From Pseudidiomarina tainanensis (GTDB lineage: Bacteria > Pseudomonadota > Gammaproteobacteria > Enterobacterales > Alteromonadaceae), in NCBI RefSeq assembly GCF_004214835.1, contig NZ_PIQJ01000001.1, forward strand, positions 1 to 64,000: a stretch of DNA of 64,000 bases, in the 5' to 3' direction. Below the pieces are notes generated by a model. It did not search any database and had not been told where the DNA came from. It saw nothing but the letters and a program-made list of their open reading frames with translations. Position numbers and translations under genes: made by a program. Below are positions 24,037 to 34,062 of this stretch, in pieces (position 1 is the stretch's first letter; every line of letters starts with the position of its first letter).

Positions 24037-26601
24037 TTATTCGACAGACAGAGTGGAACTCTCTATAAATCGTTGTTGCCACTCGACGATTGGCGCGGGT
24101 TTACCGAACAAATAACCTTGGAACTTTTTACAGCCGAGTGCCTTGAGGTGCTCGAGCTGTTTGACCGTTTCCACACCTTCGGCAATCACTGAGAAATTGA
24201 GGTTTTCTGCTAGGCCAATAATTGTTTTGGTAATCACTTCGTCGTTTGCATCGGTGAGCATGTCGCGCACGAACGATTGATCGATTTTCAATTGGTACAG
24301 CGGTAATTTCTTCAAATACGCGAGTGACGCATAGCCGGTACCGAAATCATCAAGCGAGAAACGGACGCCTAGGTCACCCAGCTTGCACATACGTTTCACA
24401 GTCACATCAATGTTATCAATCAGCATCCCTTCGGTAATTTCTAACTCTAATAGCCCCTCTGGGAGATGCGCTTCAAGCAAACAATGCTCAACTTGCGCCA
24501 CAAACCCACCATGACGGAATTGGCGCGGGCTAATATTCACTGCCAATGGAATGTGTTTAAGCGCGTCAATCTGTTGCCAGTCACGCAACGTGCGACAAGC
24601 CTGTTCAATCACCCATGTTCCGATAGGAATAATTAAGCCACTCGCTTCGGCAATCGGAATAAACTCAGCAGGGCAAATAGTTCCTAAATCAGGATCGGTC
24701 CAACGCAACAGCAACTCAGCAGCAATCACCTCACCGTGTTCATTCACCTGCGGTTGCAGATACGCCTCAAGCTCTTGGTGCTGAACCGCACGTCGTAGGG
24801 CTGATTCAATCAACATGCGGCGACTAATGGTTTCGTGCATGATGGGGTTAAAGAAGCGAATTGAGCCGCCTCCTTGCGCTTTTGCTTCCGAAATTGCGAG
24901 ATCGGCATTTTTCAATAACCCAGATACATCATCAGGGCTATCTGAAAACATGGTGATACCAATACTGGCGGTTGTTGAATGCTTTATATCATCAAGCTCG
25001 TATGGCTGCGCCAGCGATTCAAGTATTTCTCGCGCCCAATTGCGCACTTCCATGACAGCCTGATCGGTATCTTGACTTAAATCTTCTAAAATCACGACAA
25101 AATCATCCGAGCCTAGCCGCGCTGCCGTATCCGTCTCATCAATACGCGCCCGAATTCTTAGCGCCACCTCTTGCAACAGTTTATCGCCTGCCGCATGCCC
25201 AAAGGTTTCATTGATGATGGTGAAATGGGTGAGATCAATCGCAACCAATGCGCCTTCATAGCCCGTACGTTGTGCACTTGTCACCGCATGCTCAAGGTTT
25301 TGCAGTAATAGCTTCCGATTCGCTAGCCCAGTGATGCTATCGTAATACTCCAACTGGTTAAGCGACTCTTTAATATGGATATGTTCGGTAATATCCGTGG
25401 AAATGCCGCAGAGTGCATAAATTTCGCCTTGCGCATTGTGGAGCGGAATTTTTACCGACAAAAAGTGATGATTGTCACCGTTTTTGGTTACATTTTCTTC
25501 CTCATCCGACACTCGAAGCCCTTCTGTAATCACGCGAAGGTCGTTTTCCCGAAGATGAGCCCAAGTTTCCGCATCAAACAACACTTCATCAGTTTGACCA
25601 ATGATTTGCTGCGGTGTGGTTCCTAAATAATCACAAACTTTCTTATTTGCATATTGATAGCGAAGGTCACGATCTTTGATGTAGATGTAAGCCTCTACCG
25701 AATCGAGAATGGTATTTAACTTCAATTCACTGTGCGCGAGCTCTAACGTGCGTTGTTTCACACGTCTGCGTAAAAGAAGAGAAACGCCAAATACCAACAC
25801 TAAAGCACTGACAAGCCCAAGAACCAATGCCCAAGGAAATAGCTCGGTTTCACCTAAATTGGCACGCCACTTCTTCAATGTGACGTACAACGGTGATTGC
25901 GGATCCTCTTGCCATTCCTGCAAATGCTCATCAATTTTATCGAGAATTGGCTGCATCTCTGGTTGTGTTGCAACAACGAATAGGCGAGCGGGTTGGAACA
26001 TAACTGGAGTGGGTTCTAAGCCTAAATCACGGGCTTTAAGATCACCATATAAATGGTTTGCCGCTACCGCTTCGGCGCGATCCCAAAGTACCGCTTGGAA
26101 GCCCTCATCAAATGACGAAACCGGAATTAAAGTGACATCTAACCCAAAGTTTTTGGTGATATCTGCCAAGTAAGTCTCTTGAATGGAGTTTTCAAGCACA
26201 GCAATGCGCACCTTGTTTAAGTCTAACAAGGTGGTTACTTTCAATGTGCGCTTGCCATAAAGCTGTGACCAAGAATGTAAGAACGGCGTTTCGTGAAACA
26301 GCAAGGTGTCATCACGCTCATTACTCAGCGCTACGTCCGGCATTAAATCAATATCGCCACGCTGCAACAGCTGCAGACACTCGTTCCATGTGCATGGTAT
26401 TGCTTCAATTTGCCAGCCTTCACGGCTCGCTATTTGCAAAATTAAATCACCAAAGATTCCGGAAATTTGTCCGTCAATGAGTAGTAATTTAGGCGGGTTT
26501 TCATAAACCCCAATTCGCAATGTTGATGGCTGCGCAACGGCGGCCTTTGCAACAGCGAGGCTAGCAATAATCGCAAGACAAAATCCCCAAAAATTTCGCA
26601 A
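24037..26601 (-). CDS. periplasmic-sensing PAS-GGDEF-EAL protein, probable c-di-GMP phosphodiesterase
   Basis: 854 residues: signal peptide, a solute-binding (SBP_bac_3) domain in the periplasm (about 25-245), one membrane helix (about 255-277), PAS (about 290-405), GGDEF (about 425-590) and EAL (about 600-850). The GGDEF motif is GSDDF, so cyclase activity is doubtful. The EAL domain keeps the main catalytic residues: ELLLRW, ITEGML, DDFGTGYASL, KIDQSFV and VIAEGVET. It therefore probably degrades c-di-GMP in response to a periplasmic ligand, perhaps an amino acid. The start codon appears to be TTG at 26601, preceded by AAGG; no ATG precedes the signal peptide. Confidence 0.9.
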   Translation of the reverse strand: MRNFWGFCLAIIASLAVAKAAVAQPSTLRIGVYENPPKLLLIDGQISGIFGDLILQIASREGWQIEAIPCTWNECLQLLQRGDIDLMPDVALSNERDDTLLFHETPFLHSWSQLYGKRTLKVTTLLDLNKVRIAVLENSIQETYLADITKNFGLDVTLIPVSSFDEGFQAVLWDRAEAVAANHLYGDLKARDLGLEPTPVMFQPARLFVVATQPEMQPILDKIDEHLQEWQEDPQSPLYVTLKKWRANLGETELFPWALVLGLVSALVLVFGVSLLLRRRVKQRTLELAHSELKLNTILDSVEAYIYIKDRDLRYQYANKKVCDYLGTTPQQIIGQTDEVLFDAETWAHLRENDLRVITEGLRVSDEEENVTKNGDNHHFLSVKIPLHNAQGEIYALCGISTDITEHIHIKESLNQLEYYDSITGLANRKLLLQNLEHAVTSAQRTGYEGALVAIDLTHFTIINETFGHAAGDKLLQEVALRIRARIDETDTAARLGSDDFVVILEDLSQDTDQAVMEVRNWAREILESLAQPYELDDIKHSTTASIGITMFSDSPDDVSGLLKNADLAISEAKAQGGGSIRFFNPIMHETISRRMLIESALRRAVQHQELEAYLQPQVNEHGEVIAAELLLRWTDPDLGTICPAEFIPIAEASGLIIPIGTWVIEQACRTLRDWQQIDALKHIPLAVNISPRQFRHGGFVAQVEHCLLEAHLPEGLLELEITEGMLIDNIDVTVKRMCKLGDLGVRFSLDDFGTGYASLAYLKKLPLYQLKIDQSFVRDMLTDANDEVITKTIIGLAENLNFSVIAEGVETVKQLEHLKALGCKKFQGYLFGKPAPIVEWQQRFIESSTLSVE

Positions 26602-26653
26602 GCAATTAACCTTATTTTATGAAATGAATTAAATATATAGCAGTGATTTTTAA

Positions 26654-27115
26654 TTAAAACCAGCGCCGAACCTGCTTTCGATAAGCACGAAACTCTTCGC
26701 CAAATTTTTCCTCAAGAATGCGCTCTTCGGGAATTATTTGAAATTGATTAATGTATAAAATATAGATGATTGACCAAAATAATGCAGGCAAATTCGCTAA
26801 CCAAACGCCCCAACCAGCCAATGCCAGCAGAAAACCTAAGTACATTGGGTTGCGCGTGAATCGGTAAATGCCGTTGCTCACCAAACGGCTACTCGCGTTA
26901 GGGTTCATGGGGTTGGCGGTGGTTTTCGCTTGGCGAAACGCAATCACACCGGCTACCGCAATAAATGCACCGGCTGTGACAAGCGCAAATGCTAACGCTT
27001 TTGCATCGGTGAAATGCCAAGGATCCATCGGCAACAAACGCGACGTCAACGCCATCAGCCCAGCAATAACAAGCACAACAACTACCGGTGGTATTTTTAA
27101 TTCTAATGTGCGCAT
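26654..27115 (-). CDS. isoprenylcysteine carboxyl methyltransferase-like membrane protein
   Basis: 153 residues, four predicted membrane helices. The C-terminal signature YRFTRNPMYLGFLLALAGW and the later PEERILEEKFGEEFRAYRKQV are those of the ICMT/PEMT superfamily, which binds S-adenosylmethionine. Bacterial members mostly lack a proven substrate. It is divergent from the gamma-glutamylcyclotransferase gene with 47 bases between. Confidence 0.85.
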   Translation of the reverse strand: MRTLELKIPPVVVVLVIAGLMALTSRLLPMDPWHFTDAKALAFALVTAGAFIAVAGVIAFRQAKTTANPMNPNASSRLVSNGIYRFTRNPMYLGFLLALAGWGVWLANLPALFWSIIYILYINQFQIIPEERILEEKFGEEFRAYRKQVRRWF

Positions 27116-27162
27116 GCCAACACTCCTTATTCGCGGTTAAATTTGATAAAATTAGCGTCGTT

Positions 27163-27729
27163 ATGTCACACAATACCATTGCATTGAATCAACAACGTCA
27201 GCCTCTAGACCACCTCGAGTCGGTCTGGTTATTTGGCTATGGCTCTTTGATTTATAAAGCGGATTTTCCATATATACAACGCCGACCTGCCAAAATTCAT
27301 GGTTGGTTACGACGCTTCTGGCAGGGCTCGCACGATCATCGGGGCACACCTGAAGCACCAGGCCGCGTTGCGACATTAATTGAAGCGCCTGGCGCAGTAT
27401 GCGCCGGTATGGCCTATGAAGTCACGCCCGATGTATTTGCCCACCTTGATCACCGGGAGAAAAATGGTTATTTGCGCTTTTTTACCGAGTTCGAGTGGTT
27501 AGATGGCTCCGGTTCAGTGACCGGCTTAGTCTACGTAGCAGGCCCAGATAACGAAGCCTTTTTAGGCGAAGCACCGGAAACGGAAATTGCAGCGCATATT
27601 GCACGTTCAGAAGGGCCGAGTGGCCCAAATGACGAGTATTTACTCAAACTGGCTGATGCCTTGCGAGAATTAGGCGAACACGATGACCATGTATTCGCCA
27701 TTGAGGCGGCGCTAAAAGAACAGGTCTAA
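27163..27729 (+). CDS. ChaC-type gamma-glutamylcyclotransferase
   Basis: 188 residues. The substrate-binding motif FGYGSLIY lies near residue 23, and the catalytic glutamate is in HLDHREKNGYLR. This matches the ChaC family, which cleaves glutathione to 5-oxoproline and Cys-Gly. The ATG at 27163 is chosen as the family-like start; the ribosome site is weak. The stop codon overlaps the convergent DUF4442 gene by 4 bases. Confidence 0.88.
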   Translation: MSHNTIALNQQRQPLDHLESVWLFGYGSLIYKADFPYIQRRPAKIHGWLRRFWQGSHDHRGTPEAPGRVATLIEAPGAVCAGMAYEVTPDVFAHLDHREKNGYLRFFTEFEWLDGSGSVTGLVYVAGPDNEAFLGEAPETEIAAHIARSEGPSGPNDEYLLKLADALRELGEHDDHVFAIEAALKEQV

Positions 27730-28202
27730 GCTTGTTTCTTCGCTGGCTTTTCTGAAACATAAATTGTGATTGTGCCGTCAATCACCATGGCCCCATCGGC
27801 TCGAAAGCCTTGCACGGATACAGGTAAATCACCAACTTGCCAACCGGCCGGATCGCTTTTAGCAACAATTCGAATATCACTGTCAGCTTTGGCGGTGTAA
27901 GTCACCTGCATCCCTTTTGGAATCCAGCGCAGATGCTTTGGAATGGAAGCTTCTGCCAATGCCCCCATCGCCATCTCTAAACCATTACACAATGCAATAG
28001 CATGTACGGTGCCAATGTGATTCTCTACCGCCTTGCGCTTGTTAAACGTTAGTACACAGTGATTCGGTTCTAACGCTTTAATGGTCGGCTTGATGGTTTT
28101 GAAGTAGGGCGCTTTTGCGGCAAACATGCGCGAAAATAGAGCCCGCCCAAATGGGTACTTCAACGTTTTATGGTAAAGCTTCAACAAGTAATTTTCAGTC
28201 AT
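27726..28202 (-). CDS. DUF4442 hotdog-fold protein (putative thioesterase)
   Basis: 158 residues. The pattern matches DUF4442, a hotdog-fold family: NHIGTVHAIALCNGLEMAMG around residue 62, then PKGMQVTYTAKADSDI. The His-x-x-x-x-Cys/Asn helix resembles acyl-CoA thioesterases, but activity is unproven. It is the last gene of the minus-strand run that starts at yccF, 3 bases after the exporter permease stop. Confidence 0.8.
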   Translation of the reverse strand: MTENYLLKLYHKTLKYPFGRALFSRMFAAKAPYFKTIKPTIKALEPNHCVLTFNKRKAVENHIGTVHAIALCNGLEMAMGALAEASIPKHLRWIPKGMQVTYTAKADSDIRIVAKSDPAGWQVGDLPVSVQGFRADGAMVIDGTITIYVSEKPAKKQA

Positions 28203-28205
28203 GCG

Positions 28206-29318
28206 TTACGCCATACTCGCAAGGGTTTTTCGGAAGCGCTTCAGCGCTATAACAAACAGCGCTAATCCTATCACAACTAATGCCAGCAGCTGTGGCCAAA
28301 TAATACTCAAGCCAGCACCACGAAACAGTATCGCTTGGCTTAACTCAATAAAGTGGGTAGTCGGTGCCGCGCTCATAATCCAACGGATGATGTCGGGCAT
28401 ACTTTCACGTGGTGTCATGCCGCCCGAAAGAATTTCCATCGGTAAAATCACCAAAATCAACAGCAACCCAAATTGTGGCATGGTGCGCGCAAAGCTGGCT
28501 AAGAAAATTCCCAACGAGGTTGTCGCAAACAAATGAATGGTCATGCCGACCATAAACAAGCCTAAGGAACCAGCAATTGGAATATTTAGTGCACTTTGCA
28601 CAACGATAATTAAGCTTAAGGTTGCCGCTATCAGCACAATCAATGCCATTGACCAAACTTTCGCAGCCATAATTTCAAACGGGGTAATTGGCATCACCAA
28701 TAGATGTTCAACGGTGCCATGTTCTCGTTCCCGCAACAATGCTGCGCCAGTGAGAATGATCGACAGCATGGTAATTTGCGATATCACTTCATTGATAGCG
28801 GAAAACCACGAGGCGTTTAATTGCGGATTAAATCGGGCGCGCAAACTCAATTGCACCGGAATGTCGATATCCGTTTGTGTAAACGCCATCAGCTCTTGCT
28901 GAATAATCGCTTGTATATAACCATTGCCGGTAAAGGCTTGACTCATGCGTGTTGCATCAACAATCACTTGGATAGCCGGTGCGTTGCCGGCCAATACATC
29001 ACGTTGTAAGCCACTTGGAATATGCACAATAAAGGTGAAACGCCCTTCGTCCATTAACCTATCGGCTCGCTGACTATCAATGGGTTCAGGTGGCAAAAAA
29101 TAGGGGGCACGAAAAGCTTGAATCAACTGCTGCGATAACTGTGATTGGTCGTCGTCAATAACGGCAATCGGCGTTTTATGTAACGTTTCAGGCATTGCCG
29201 AAGCTGCGGTATAAATGGACAAGCTAAACGCCATCACAATGATGAGAAGTAAAATAGGGTCGCGCCAAATCGCTCTGAGCTCTTTTACGCCAAGATGCAA
29301 AATGTTTCTCACTTGCAT
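28206..29318 (-). CDS. yhhJ: ABC-2 type permease, YhhJ-like
   Basis: 370 residues: an N-terminal helix, a large periplasmic loop (about 45-180) and five C-terminal helices, with the LLREREHGTVEHLLVMPITPFEI motif region typical of ABC-2 permeases. AGGAGCGCTAAC precedes the ATG at 29318, one base after the rbbA stop, so an upstream in-frame ATG at 29354 inside rbbA is rejected. With rbbA and yhiI it forms a three-part exporter as in E. coli yhiI-rbbA-yhhJ. Confidence 0.9.
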   Translation of the reverse strand: MQVRNILHLGVKELRAIWRDPILLLIIVMAFSLSIYTAASAMPETLHKTPIAVIDDDQSQLSQQLIQAFRAPYFLPPEPIDSQRADRLMDEGRFTFIVHIPSGLQRDVLAGNAPAIQVIVDATRMSQAFTGNGYIQAIIQQELMAFTQTDIDIPVQLSLRARFNPQLNASWFSAINEVISQITMLSIILTGAALLREREHGTVEHLLVMPITPFEIMAAKVWSMALIVLIAATLSLIIVVQSALNIPIAGSLGLFMVGMTIHLFATTSLGIFLASFARTMPQFGLLLILVILPMEILSGGMTPRESMPDIIRWIMSAAPTTHFIELSQAILFRGAGLSIIWPQLLALVVIGLALFVIALKRFRKTLASMA

Positions 29319-29319
29319 G

Positions 29320-32046
29320 TTAGCGCTCCTGTTTCCGTAATAGCATGACGCCAATGACCATCAGTACCGGAATGGTGATCACTAGCGGCCACAAGGCCGG
29401 CCAGAGATCATTGAGTTGCTGTGCTTTTGTAAACACGCCTCGCGTGACAATAATATGATACGTGGTCGGAAATATTTCGCCCAACACGCGCGCTCCGCCT
29501 TCCAAAGACGGAACTGGCGTTATCAGCCCTGAAAACTGAGCGGCCGGCAAAATGGTTGCCAGCGTAGTGCCAAAAAGAGCCGCTATTTGGCTGCGTACGA
29601 ATGCCGACATAATCAACCCGAAAGCGGTCGCAATAATCACATAACAAAGCGTAGCGAAGGTAAGCGCTAGCACGCTTCCGGTAACTGGCACGTCGAACAG
29701 ATACACGGCTAACAACATCAAAATGACAAAATTCACCATGCCAAGCACCACATACGGCACCTGTTTTCCCATCAAGAATTCAAGCTTCGTGGTTGGCGTC
29801 ACATAGAAATTCAGCATGGAGCCGAGTTCTTTTTCGCGCACCACTGCAAGCGATGTGAGTATGGCGGGGAACATCAGTAGCAATAGCGGAATAACCGCAG
29901 GCATCATGGCCGGCAAACTTTTTACATCTGGGTTATAGCGAAACCGCGATTCAATTTGCGCAATACCTAAATGGTTCGTTAGCCCTTGTACGCGCGCTTG
30001 CTGTTGCAACCAATGATTGTGTATGCCTTGCACATAGCCTTGCACTGATTCGCCACGTATAGGCAAAGAACCATCAATCCAAGCACCTATTTCTACCGCT
30101 TGCCGCCGATGCAGATCGCGCGCAAAGCCTGCGGGAATTTCAATCACGAGACTTAGTTCGCCAGTTCGCATGCGTTGATCGAGTTCGTCATAATTGCTGA
30201 CTGGCGCATGTTCATCGAAATAGCGACTGCCGGACAAACTCCCAACATAGTCGCGACTCAAAGAGGTTTTATCGCGATCTAATACAGCGAAGGATAAATT
30301 CTCGATATCCATGTTCATGCCATAGCCGAGTACCGCCATTAGTATCACGCTACCAAGCGTTGCCATCACTAAACGAATCGGGTCACGCAAAAGCTCAATG
30401 CTTTCGCGGCGCAAATGACTCCACCAGCGCCGCCAACTAAACAAGGCAGATTGTTTACTGACTGTATGACTGCTAAAAAGCTGTTGTTGAAACTTATCCG
30501 TCGGCTCCGCACCTTGATGAATAGCTTGTTGTAAGTAAGCCACAAAAGCGTCATCAAGCGAGTGAGCTTGTTGCTTGGCAATAATTGCTTGCGGCGTATC
30601 CGTCACCAACACTTCACCAGCATGCATCAGCGATATTCGATCGCAGCGCTCAGCCTCATTCATAAAGTGTGTTGAGATAAAAATAGTGACCTGTTGCTCG
30701 CGCGCCAGCTTCATCATAATGCGCCAGAATTTGTCGCGAGCGACTGGGTCTACGCCCGACGTGGGTTCATCGAGAATCAGTAATTCAGGTTGATGGATCA
30801 TCGCCACAGCAAGGCTTAAGCGTTGCCGATCACCAAGCGGTAAATCATTAGGCAGACTATCGATTATATCTTCCAGCTCAAATTCTGCCGCCATAGTATC
30901 AATGCGCTGGTCAATGCCTGTTTTTGGCAAGCCGAACAAACGCGCATGAAGTGAAAGGTTTTGTCGCACCGTCAATTCGTTAAATAAGGAAAATTGCTGG
31001 GTCATATAACCCACGCGTTGGCGAATAGCGACTGAGCTCTTCTCTGCCGGAGCGCCGAACAACCACGCCTCGCCTTCACTGGCTTGGAGTAAGCCGGTAA
31101 GCATTTTCATGGTGGTGGTTTTACCGCACCCATTCGAGCCTAAAAAGCCAAATATTTCCCCTTGGTGTACCTGCAAATTGACATCTTTCACAGCTGTAAA
31201 ATCGCCAAACCGCATGGTTAGGTGGCGGGCTTCTATCGCCAGTTCTTGGTTATCATTGTGTTGACGCGGTATAACCTGAAATGGTTGATATTCTTGTTCG
31301 TGTGGTAGCAAGCGAACAAACGCCTGTTCGAGGCTCGTTGATTGCGTTTGCGCTAATAAATCCTTAGGCGTCGCTTGGCTTAAAATGCGACCATCGTGCA
31401 TGGCCACCAACCAATCAAATGAGGCTGCCTCTTCCATATAAGCCGTAGCGACTAATATGCTCAATTGTGGTTGTAGTGCTCGAATGGCGTCAATCAATTG
31501 CCAAAATTGTCGGCGCGATAGCGGGTCGATACCGGTTGTTGGTTCATCCAAAATCAGGCAATCAGGATCATGAATGAGTGCGCAGCACAAACCCAACTTT
31601 TGCTTCATGCCGCCAGAAAGTTTTCCTGCCGGACGCTGTTGAAATGGAGCCAAGCCGGTCGCTTCAAGTAACTGTATGATACGTTGATGCTTAGCATCGC
31701 CCTGAAGACCAAACAATCCGGCAAAAAAATCAACGTTCTCATACACGCTCAGAGTAGGATAAAGATTTTTCCCCAATCCTTGAGGCATATAGGCAATGCG
31801 TTGATATAGGCGAGCTCTGGCTCGGCCTGAGAGCATAGATTCCCCAAGAACATCGATGGTGCCTTGTTGGAGTTCTCGAGCCCCTGCTAGTAACGAGAGT
31901 AAGGTGGACTTTCCAACTCCGTCGGGGCCAATGAAACCAACGGTCACGGCGGGTGGAATAGCAAGGTTGATGGTTGCAAGCGCCAGTTTATCACCATAGT
32001 GATGGCTAACATCACAGACGCTTATCACTGGCGCTGGCGCAGACAT
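29320..32046 (-). CDS. rbbA: fused double-ATPase/ABC-2 permease, RbbA (YhiH)-like
   Basis: 908 residues. Two nucleotide-binding domains (first Walker [12 protein letters not shown] at 40-50, signature [10 protein letters not shown]; second Walker [12 protein letters not shown] near 305) precede an ABC-2 permease domain (from about 540). In the second ATPase the signature is [11 protein letters not shown], lacking the canonical LSGGQ, so the two sites are unequal. E. coli RbbA was described as a ribosome-bound ATPase, but the fold and operon indicate an exporter. The start overlaps the yhiI stop as TAATG. Confidence 0.92.
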   Translation of the reverse strand: MSAPAPVISVCDVSHHYGDKLALATINLAIPPAVTVGFIGPDGVGKSTLLSLLAGARELQQGTIDVLGESMLSGRARARLYQRIAYMPQGLGKNLYPTLSVYENVDFFAGLFGLQGDAKHQRIIQLLEATGLAPFQQRPAGKLSGGMKQKLGLCCALIHDPDCLILDEPTTGIDPLSRRQFWQLIDAIRALQPQLSILVATAYMEEAASFDWLVAMHDGRILSQATPKDLLAQTQSTSLEQAFVRLLPHEQEYQPFQVIPRQHNDNQELAIEARHLTMRFGDFTAVKDVNLQVHQGEIFGFLGSNGCGKTTTMKMLTGLLQASEGEAWLFGAPAEKSSVAIRQRVGYMTQQFSLFNELTVRQNLSLHARLFGLPKTGIDQRIDTMAAEFELEDIIDSLPNDLPLGDRQRLSLAVAMIHQPELLILDEPTSGVDPVARDKFWRIMMKLAREQQVTIFISTHFMNEAERCDRISLMHAGEVLVTDTPQAIIAKQQAHSLDDAFVAYLQQAIHQGAEPTDKFQQQLFSSHTVSKQSALFSWRRWWSHLRRESIELLRDPIRLVMATLGSVILMAVLGYGMNMDIENLSFAVLDRDKTSLSRDYVGSLSGSRYFDEHAPVSNYDELDQRMRTGELSLVIEIPAGFARDLHRRQAVEIGAWIDGSLPIRGESVQGYVQGIHNHWLQQQARVQGLTNHLGIAQIESRFRYNPDVKSLPAMMPAVIPLLLLMFPAILTSLAVVREKELGSMLNFYVTPTTKLEFLMGKQVPYVVLGMVNFVILMLLAVYLFDVPVTGSVLALTFATLCYVIIATAFGLIMSAFVRSQIAALFGTTLATILPAAQFSGLITPVPSLEGGARVLGEIFPTTYHIIVTRGVFTKAQQLNDLWPALWPLVITIPVLMVIGVMLLRKQER

Positions 32047-33113
32047 TATTCGTTACCAGAAAGCTGTAGGTGTTCAGGCCACGGTTGTTCGGGGTCAGTG
32101 CGCACATAAGCCACACCCGGTAGCCCTGTTTTCACTTGCTCAATATAGCGCTCGAGCAATGCTTGTGAGATTTGCGCGCGAACGCGAAACATCAATTTTT
32201 CGCGCTCTAAAGAAGTTTCGACGGTTTTCGGCGTAAACTGAGCCTCGTCTGAAATAAATGAAATTTTCGCAGGGATGACATAATGAGGCGCCGCATCAAG
32301 CACAACACGCGCTTCGCTGCCTAATGCAAGCTTACCAACAACCGCGGTGGGCAAGAAAAAGGTCATGTAGACGTCTTTGAGATCCATCATGTTCAAAATA
32401 CGTCCGCCAGCACCAACTATTTCCCCAGGGCGCGCCACAATAAATTGTATACGCCCATCACGAGGCGCTAACAATTCACTATCGCTTAACTCGACCTGCA
32501 AGCGCTCAATGGTTGCTTCGGCTGCTTCAACGGTAGATTCAACACCCGATACGTTGGTTTTTGCCGCAGCAATCGCTGCATCCGCTGCCGCAATTTGTGC
32601 TTGCGTTGCGGCAATTGCTGCTTCAGCTCCAATGAAAGCCGCCTTGGCATTATCGAGATCTTGCTGCGACATTGAGCCTTGCTGTGCTAGTTGCTGCGTG
32701 CGAGCGAGTCGGCTATTTGCCAGCTCCAATTCTGCTTTGCGTTGCACCAATACCGCTTCAGCAGCGGTTTTTTCAGACTCGCGCAACGTAACTTGGCTTT
32801 GTGCCGCAATAACTGCACTTTGCGCTTGGCGATACTGTGCTTCAGCTTGATGTAATTGAGCCTGCAGCGCCGCGGTGTCTAACGTTGCCAATCGATCGCC
32901 CTGCTGCACAAATTGGCCTTCGCGAACGTCTATGGTTGCTATTCGTCCCGGCGTTTTTGCGGCAATATTGATTTCAACGGCCTCAATACGACCATTTCCA
33001 CTAGCAATGTGACTTGGTTGCTCGGTTGCCAAATCAGTGAAATAGGTCCATGCCAGCCAACCGCCAATAATCACTACAATGACTCGTAATACCCATTTTG
33101 TTGCCGGCTTCAT
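32046..33113 (-). CDS. yhiI: HlyD-family membrane fusion protein, YhiI-like
   Basis: 355 residues: an N-terminal membrane helix (about 8-27), split biotinyl-lipoyl domain ([20 protein letters not shown]), a long alanine/glutamine-rich coiled coil (about 85-210) and beta-barrel domains ([22 protein letters not shown]). It links the inner-membrane exporter RbbA/YhhJ to an outer-membrane channel. The ATG at 33113 follows GGAGTGATT; a GTG at 33119 is possible. The stop overlaps the rbbA start. Confidence 0.93.
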   Translation of the reverse strand: MKPATKWVLRVIVVIIGGWLAWTYFTDLATEQPSHIASGNGRIEAVEINIAAKTPGRIATIDVREGQFVQQGDRLATLDTAALQAQLHQAEAQYRQAQSAVIAAQSQVTLRESEKTAAEAVLVQRKAELELANSRLARTQQLAQQGSMSQQDLDNAKAAFIGAEAAIAATQAQIAAADAAIAAAKTNVSGVESTVEAAEATIERLQVELSDSELLAPRDGRIQFIVARPGEIVGAGGRILNMMDLKDVYMTFFLPTAVVGKLALGSEARVVLDAAPHYVIPAKISFISDEAQFTPKTVETSLEREKLMFRVRAQISQALLERYIEQVKTGLPGVAYVRTDPEQPWPEHLQLSGNE

Positions 33114-33123
33114 AATCACTCCG

Positions 33124-34062
33124 TTAGATGTTCAGCAGTAAGAATCCGAAACCAATTCGGTTCTGACGATGATTATAATCAAGTAATGTCTCGCCATAGC
33201 CTGAGAAGAACTGAATATAGAAACGCAGACCATCCGGTTTGCTTGAATTCACCGGATGGGTGAAATCAAATTGCCATGAACCTTTATCCCAGGACAGTTC
33301 ACGAGTAATGCGCGTTAAACTAAAAGTACTTAATGAATCACGCCATGAAAAGCGGTTTTCAAAGTTACCTCGGTAACGCACTAAATCTGGGTTATCATCG
33401 TCATCACCGGTTTCATTAATACGTTGCTTCCAAGTGCTTTCCCATATAACTGGCCCCCACTCAGCAGCGCCACCGAAATAGATGTAGTTCCAGCTGCGCG
33501 AATCGGGTTTACGTTGACCGTTCGACTCATGCGCTAAACCAGCCTTGGCAAAACGCACTTCAGCATCACCAGGTAGAAAATCCCACTTGTCTTTCCAAGG
33601 CAGAATGTAAAAAACCTCTGGCTTGTAGTTTGTACTGCGAAACGGCGAAGAGTCTTCTGAGTTCCAAGCTTGCCACAATGAGGTTTGCGAGTAAGCCACC
33701 CACAAATCGCCATCCAGTAACAAATCTTCAAGTAGCTTGGTGCGCAACGATAACTGTAACTTCACTTCATTCGGCTTATGACTCTCCAACGTGGTTCCTG
33801 CCCCGCGTGATGGTGAGCTAGGGTGAGTATTAATATCGGAGCTGTGATGTACCGGTAGAATAAAATTGGGATTAAATGTCCGTAACTCGAAAATGCCTCG
33901 TTTTTGCTCTTCTCCAAGCTCCCAAAAGCGCCCGATCAAATCAATTTCTTTGAATGATTCAGCGTCGATAGCTTGTTCTTGCTCAGCATCGGTCAAATCT
34001 TGTCCATAAACCAAAGGTGTCACCAGAAGTAATGCGATAAGGCTCGCTTTACGCATCCACAT
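33124..34062 (-). CDS. pldA: outer-membrane phospholipase A (OMPLA)
   Basis: 312 residues with a signal peptide ending near LVYGQ. The catalytic triad context is complete: AHESNGQ (His and Ser, corresponding to H142 and S144 of E. coli) and SRSWNYIY (Asn, corresponding to N156). Twelve-strand beta-barrel ending in a hydrophobic LLLNI. It hydrolyses phospholipids that accumulate in the outer leaflet. GGAGAAG lies seven bases before the ATG at 34062. It overlaps the preceding gene by 14 bases and precedes yhiI by 10, so it is embedded in the exporter operon. Confidence 0.93.
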   Translation of the reverse strand: MWMRKASLIALLLVTPLVYGQDLTDAEQEQAIDAESFKEIDLIGRFWELGEEQKRGIFELRTFNPNFILPVHHSSDINTHPSSPSRGAGTTLESHKPNEVKLQLSLRTKLLEDLLLDGDLWVAYSQTSLWQAWNSEDSSPFRSTNYKPEVFYILPWKDKWDFLPGDAEVRFAKAGLAHESNGQRKPDSRSWNYIYFGGAAEWGPVIWESTWKQRINETGDDDDNPDLVRYRGNFENRFSWRDSLSTFSLTRITRELSWDKGSWQFDFTHPVNSSKPDGLRFYIQFFSGYGETLLDYNHRQNRIGFGFLLLNI

